DNA from: Flavivirga algicola
GTDB lineage: Bacteria > Bacteroidota > Bacteroidia > Flavobacteriales > Flavobacteriaceae
Direction of reading: 5' to 3'
Assembly (NCBI RefSeq): GCF_012910715.1
Contig: NZ_JABBHF010000002.1
Span: forward strand, 563,001-627,000
Length of the DNA: 64,000 nt
A program made the translations under genes and the position numbers. Below the pieces are notes generated by a model. That model did not search any database. It saw nothing but the letters and a program-made list of their open reading frames with translations, and had not been told where the DNA came from. Positions 62,615-64,000 of this stretch are shown piece by piece. The stretch's first letter is position 1. Each line of letters starts with the position of its first letter.

Positions 62615-63658
62615 ATGCCAGAAATTGAGAATATAAAATATTTCGCGCTTTTAGAGGAATTTGAAACCTCTGACAAGCTTATTAAATTAGGTTTTGGCGA
62701 ACTACAAAATATAAATCTCAATAACGATTTTTACTTTCTCCCTTTTCAACTTTTGTCACAAGGATTTGAGAGATTTATGAAAGCCTACATTTGTACAGCT
62801 CATTTTCATAAACACGGAAAACTTCCAAACTTCAAATACCTAAGAAAACTTGGGCACGATTTAGAAAAATTACTTAACGAAATAATTCAAAATTATTATA
62901 CAAATTTTAATAGACCACAATTTGATTTAGATAACGATTTTATTCAATCTGACTCGGATTTAAAGAGACTACTCTTTATTCTTTCAGAGTTTGGTAAATT
63001 ATCAAGATATCACAACTTTGATTTAATTACTGACAATACCAAAATTGGAGTTGACACTAAAAAACTTTGGGAGGAGTTTGAAAACACAATTCTCAACAAA
63101 AACGATTATGAAAAATTAATGGACTTCGATTTAAGTCACGAAGTTTATCAAAAAATAAGTCATCAAATTATTATTGTTTTTGAAAAGTTTATCTCCGCAT
63201 TATCAAGACAGTTTATTTTTAAATGTTTAGGTCAAAAAGGTTTGCAATTATCAGCAACAACTGCTTATGATTTTGGTATGCTTTACGAAAAGGATTTTGG
63301 AAAAAAAGACTACAGAAATCAAACAACAAAATATCAAGAAACGCCTAAGAAAGTACATAAACGAACAATAATTGATGAAGTTCAACGAAATGTAAATCCA
63401 GATTTTAAATCAAAAAAAATAAAGAAATCGGAATATGATGGAGGATGGCCTTTTTACGCTGACGAAATAATTATTGAATGTAGACAAAAACATTGGTGCA
63501 TAGTAACAATTGATGGATTTGATTACGCTCTGAATGGTTCTGCTAAAGGAAGATATAAATTAGAAAATCCACACGATGCTGGAATGGCTATTTTAGGAAA
63601 AAGCATTTCTGATTTTATAAAAATGGCATTAGATTTAAACATTGTAGAAAAGCACTAA
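62615..63658 (+). CDS. HEPN-like hypothetical protein
   Basis: 347-residue cytoplasmic protein, no signal or membrane helix. The first third has LLSQGFERFMKAYICTAHF (about 48-66) and LRKLGHDLEKLLNE (about 76-89), a pattern seen in HEPN-type helical domains (membership by eye only). The C-terminal part (ECRQKHWCIVTIDGFDYAL) is beta-rich and not recognised. Its last codons KH-stop lie in the arm of palindrome 2. HEPN proteins often act in defence or RNA-cleaving systems; no such role is shown here. Confidence 0.45.
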   Translation: MPEIENIKYFALLEEFETSDKLIKLGFGELQNINLNNDFYFLPFQLLSQGFERFMKAYICTAHFHKHGKLPNFKYLRKLGHDLEKLLNEIIQNYYTNFNRPQFDLDNDFIQSDSDLKRLLFILSEFGKLSRYHNFDLITDNTKIGVDTKKLWEEFENTILNKNDYEKLMDFDLSHEVYQKISHQIIIVFEKFISALSRQFIFKCLGQKGLQLSATTAYDFGMLYEKDFGKKDYRNQTTKYQETPKKVHKRTIIDEVQRNVNPDFKSKKIKKSEYDGGWPFYADEIIIECRQKHWCIVTIDGFDYALNGSAKGRYKLENPHDAGMAILGKSISDFIKMALDLNIVEKH

Positions 63659-63862
63659 AGCACAACAATGTATAAAAAACATAGGGCGTTTGTGCTAAAC
63701 CGAAAGGTCTGTGTATATTAATGAAGTCCGCTAAATATAAAATTTGGCGTTTATAGTAGAAAAGATAAAAGCAAAATATTTATATTTAGCTAAGTAATAA
63801 AACGAAACGAAAGTGCTTATCACCTGCCCTACATTTCTTATACTTAACGTTGTGGTTAATGC
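63650..63862. repeat. Cassette-boundary palindrome 2 (integron attC-like)
   Basis: Left arm AAGCACTAAAGCACAACAAT (63650-63669) pairs with ACGTTGTGGTTAATGC (63847-63862). Inner segments ACATAGGGCG and CTGCCCTACATTT extend the pairing. Left arm overlaps the stop of the HEPN-like gene; right arm is 20 bp before the next start codon. Arms match palindrome 1. Confidence 0.55.
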
Positions 63863-63881
63863 GAAAAACCAACAAAATTGA

Positions 63882-64000
63882 ATGAACAAAACGATATTTG
63901 AAATTACCAAAATGGATTGTCCTTCCGAGGAAAACCTAATCCGAATGAAATTGGACGGAATTTCAAGTATCGCGAATTTGGACTTCGACATTCAGAACCG
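63882..64000 (+). CDS. Heavy-metal-associated (HMA) domain protein, partial
   Basis: Open from ATG at 63882 to the right edge, 39 codons: MNKTIFEITKMDCPSEENLI, then RMKLDGISSIANLDFDIQN. The MDCPSEE segment with its start-near Met-x-Cys and the following RMKLDG helix match the HMA-type metal-binding fold of small cation-binding proteins in Flavobacteria. Only one Cys is visible. Remainder is beyond the window. Confidence 0.6.
   Translation, partial: MNKTIFEITKMDCPSEENLIRMKLDGISSIANLDFDIQN

Noticed and set aside
63731-63991. Minus-strand ORF of 86 codons at the right edge
   Set aside because: It crosses the boundary palindrome and is antisense to the HMA-domain gene.

Overview
The window is AT-rich DNA from a marine Bacteroidetes, most likely a Flavobacteriaceae. 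This rests on SusC/SusD pairs, ECF sigma/FecR switches with STN-domain SusC receptors, C-terminal type IX secretion (T9SS) sorting domains, formylglycine sulfatases and many lipoproteins. No ribosomal RNA, tRNA, CRISPR array or intact transposase was seen.

Region 1 (about 1-46000) is a large polysaccharide utilization locus that looks built for a sulfated red-algal galactan of the carrageenan type. From right to left on the minus strand run an ECF sigma factor, FecR, SusC, SusD and a small lipoprotein. After a terminator come a GH82 (iota-carrageenase family) protein with a T9SS tail, a Tat-exported GH36-like enzyme, a lipoprotein GH2, a DUF5703 protein, a beta-glucuronidase-like GH2, an esterase, a GH110 alpha-1,3-galactosidase and the first 898 residues of another SusC cut by the left edge. 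To the right lie another GH2, a DoxX-like protein, a second DUF5703 protein, a frameshifted T9SS protein, two GH42-like clan GH-A enzymes, a PhoD-like metallophosphatase next to a beta-propeller protein resembling GH150 lambda-carrageenase, and two divergent S1 sulfatases. Endo-acting GH150/GH82 proteins, sulfatases, an alpha-1,3-galactosidase and several beta-galactosidase-type enzymes, with no recognisable GH16 and no anhydrogalactosidase (GH127/GH129), fit lambda-carrageenan or a related anhydro-poor galactan better than kappa-carrageenan.

At least seven promoter regions in this part carry a similar ~29-bp element: two hexamers near ATTTAC exactly 21 bp apart around a central AGAGAC. This suggests one activator, not encoded here, controls the enzyme operons.

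Region 2 (46184-48979) is a compact metal-homeostasis/cofactor operon: MerC-like protein, FolE, a small ORF broken by an in-frame TGA, MogA and a CobW-family GTPase. Two GTTGC palindromes of Zur/Fur type lie upstream.

Region 3 (49417-59703) is a second sigma/FecR/SusC/SusD locus with one S1 sulfatase and one GH43. A nearly identical stem-loop sits between fecR and susC in both loci.

Region 4 (59704-64000) holds an SGNH-like T9SS protein, then two genes (DUF6882-like and HEPN-like) framed by large imperfect palindromes that look like integron-type cassette boundaries. A tyrosine-recombinase fragment lies in one boundary, and the start of a heavy-metal-associated-domain protein runs off the right edge.
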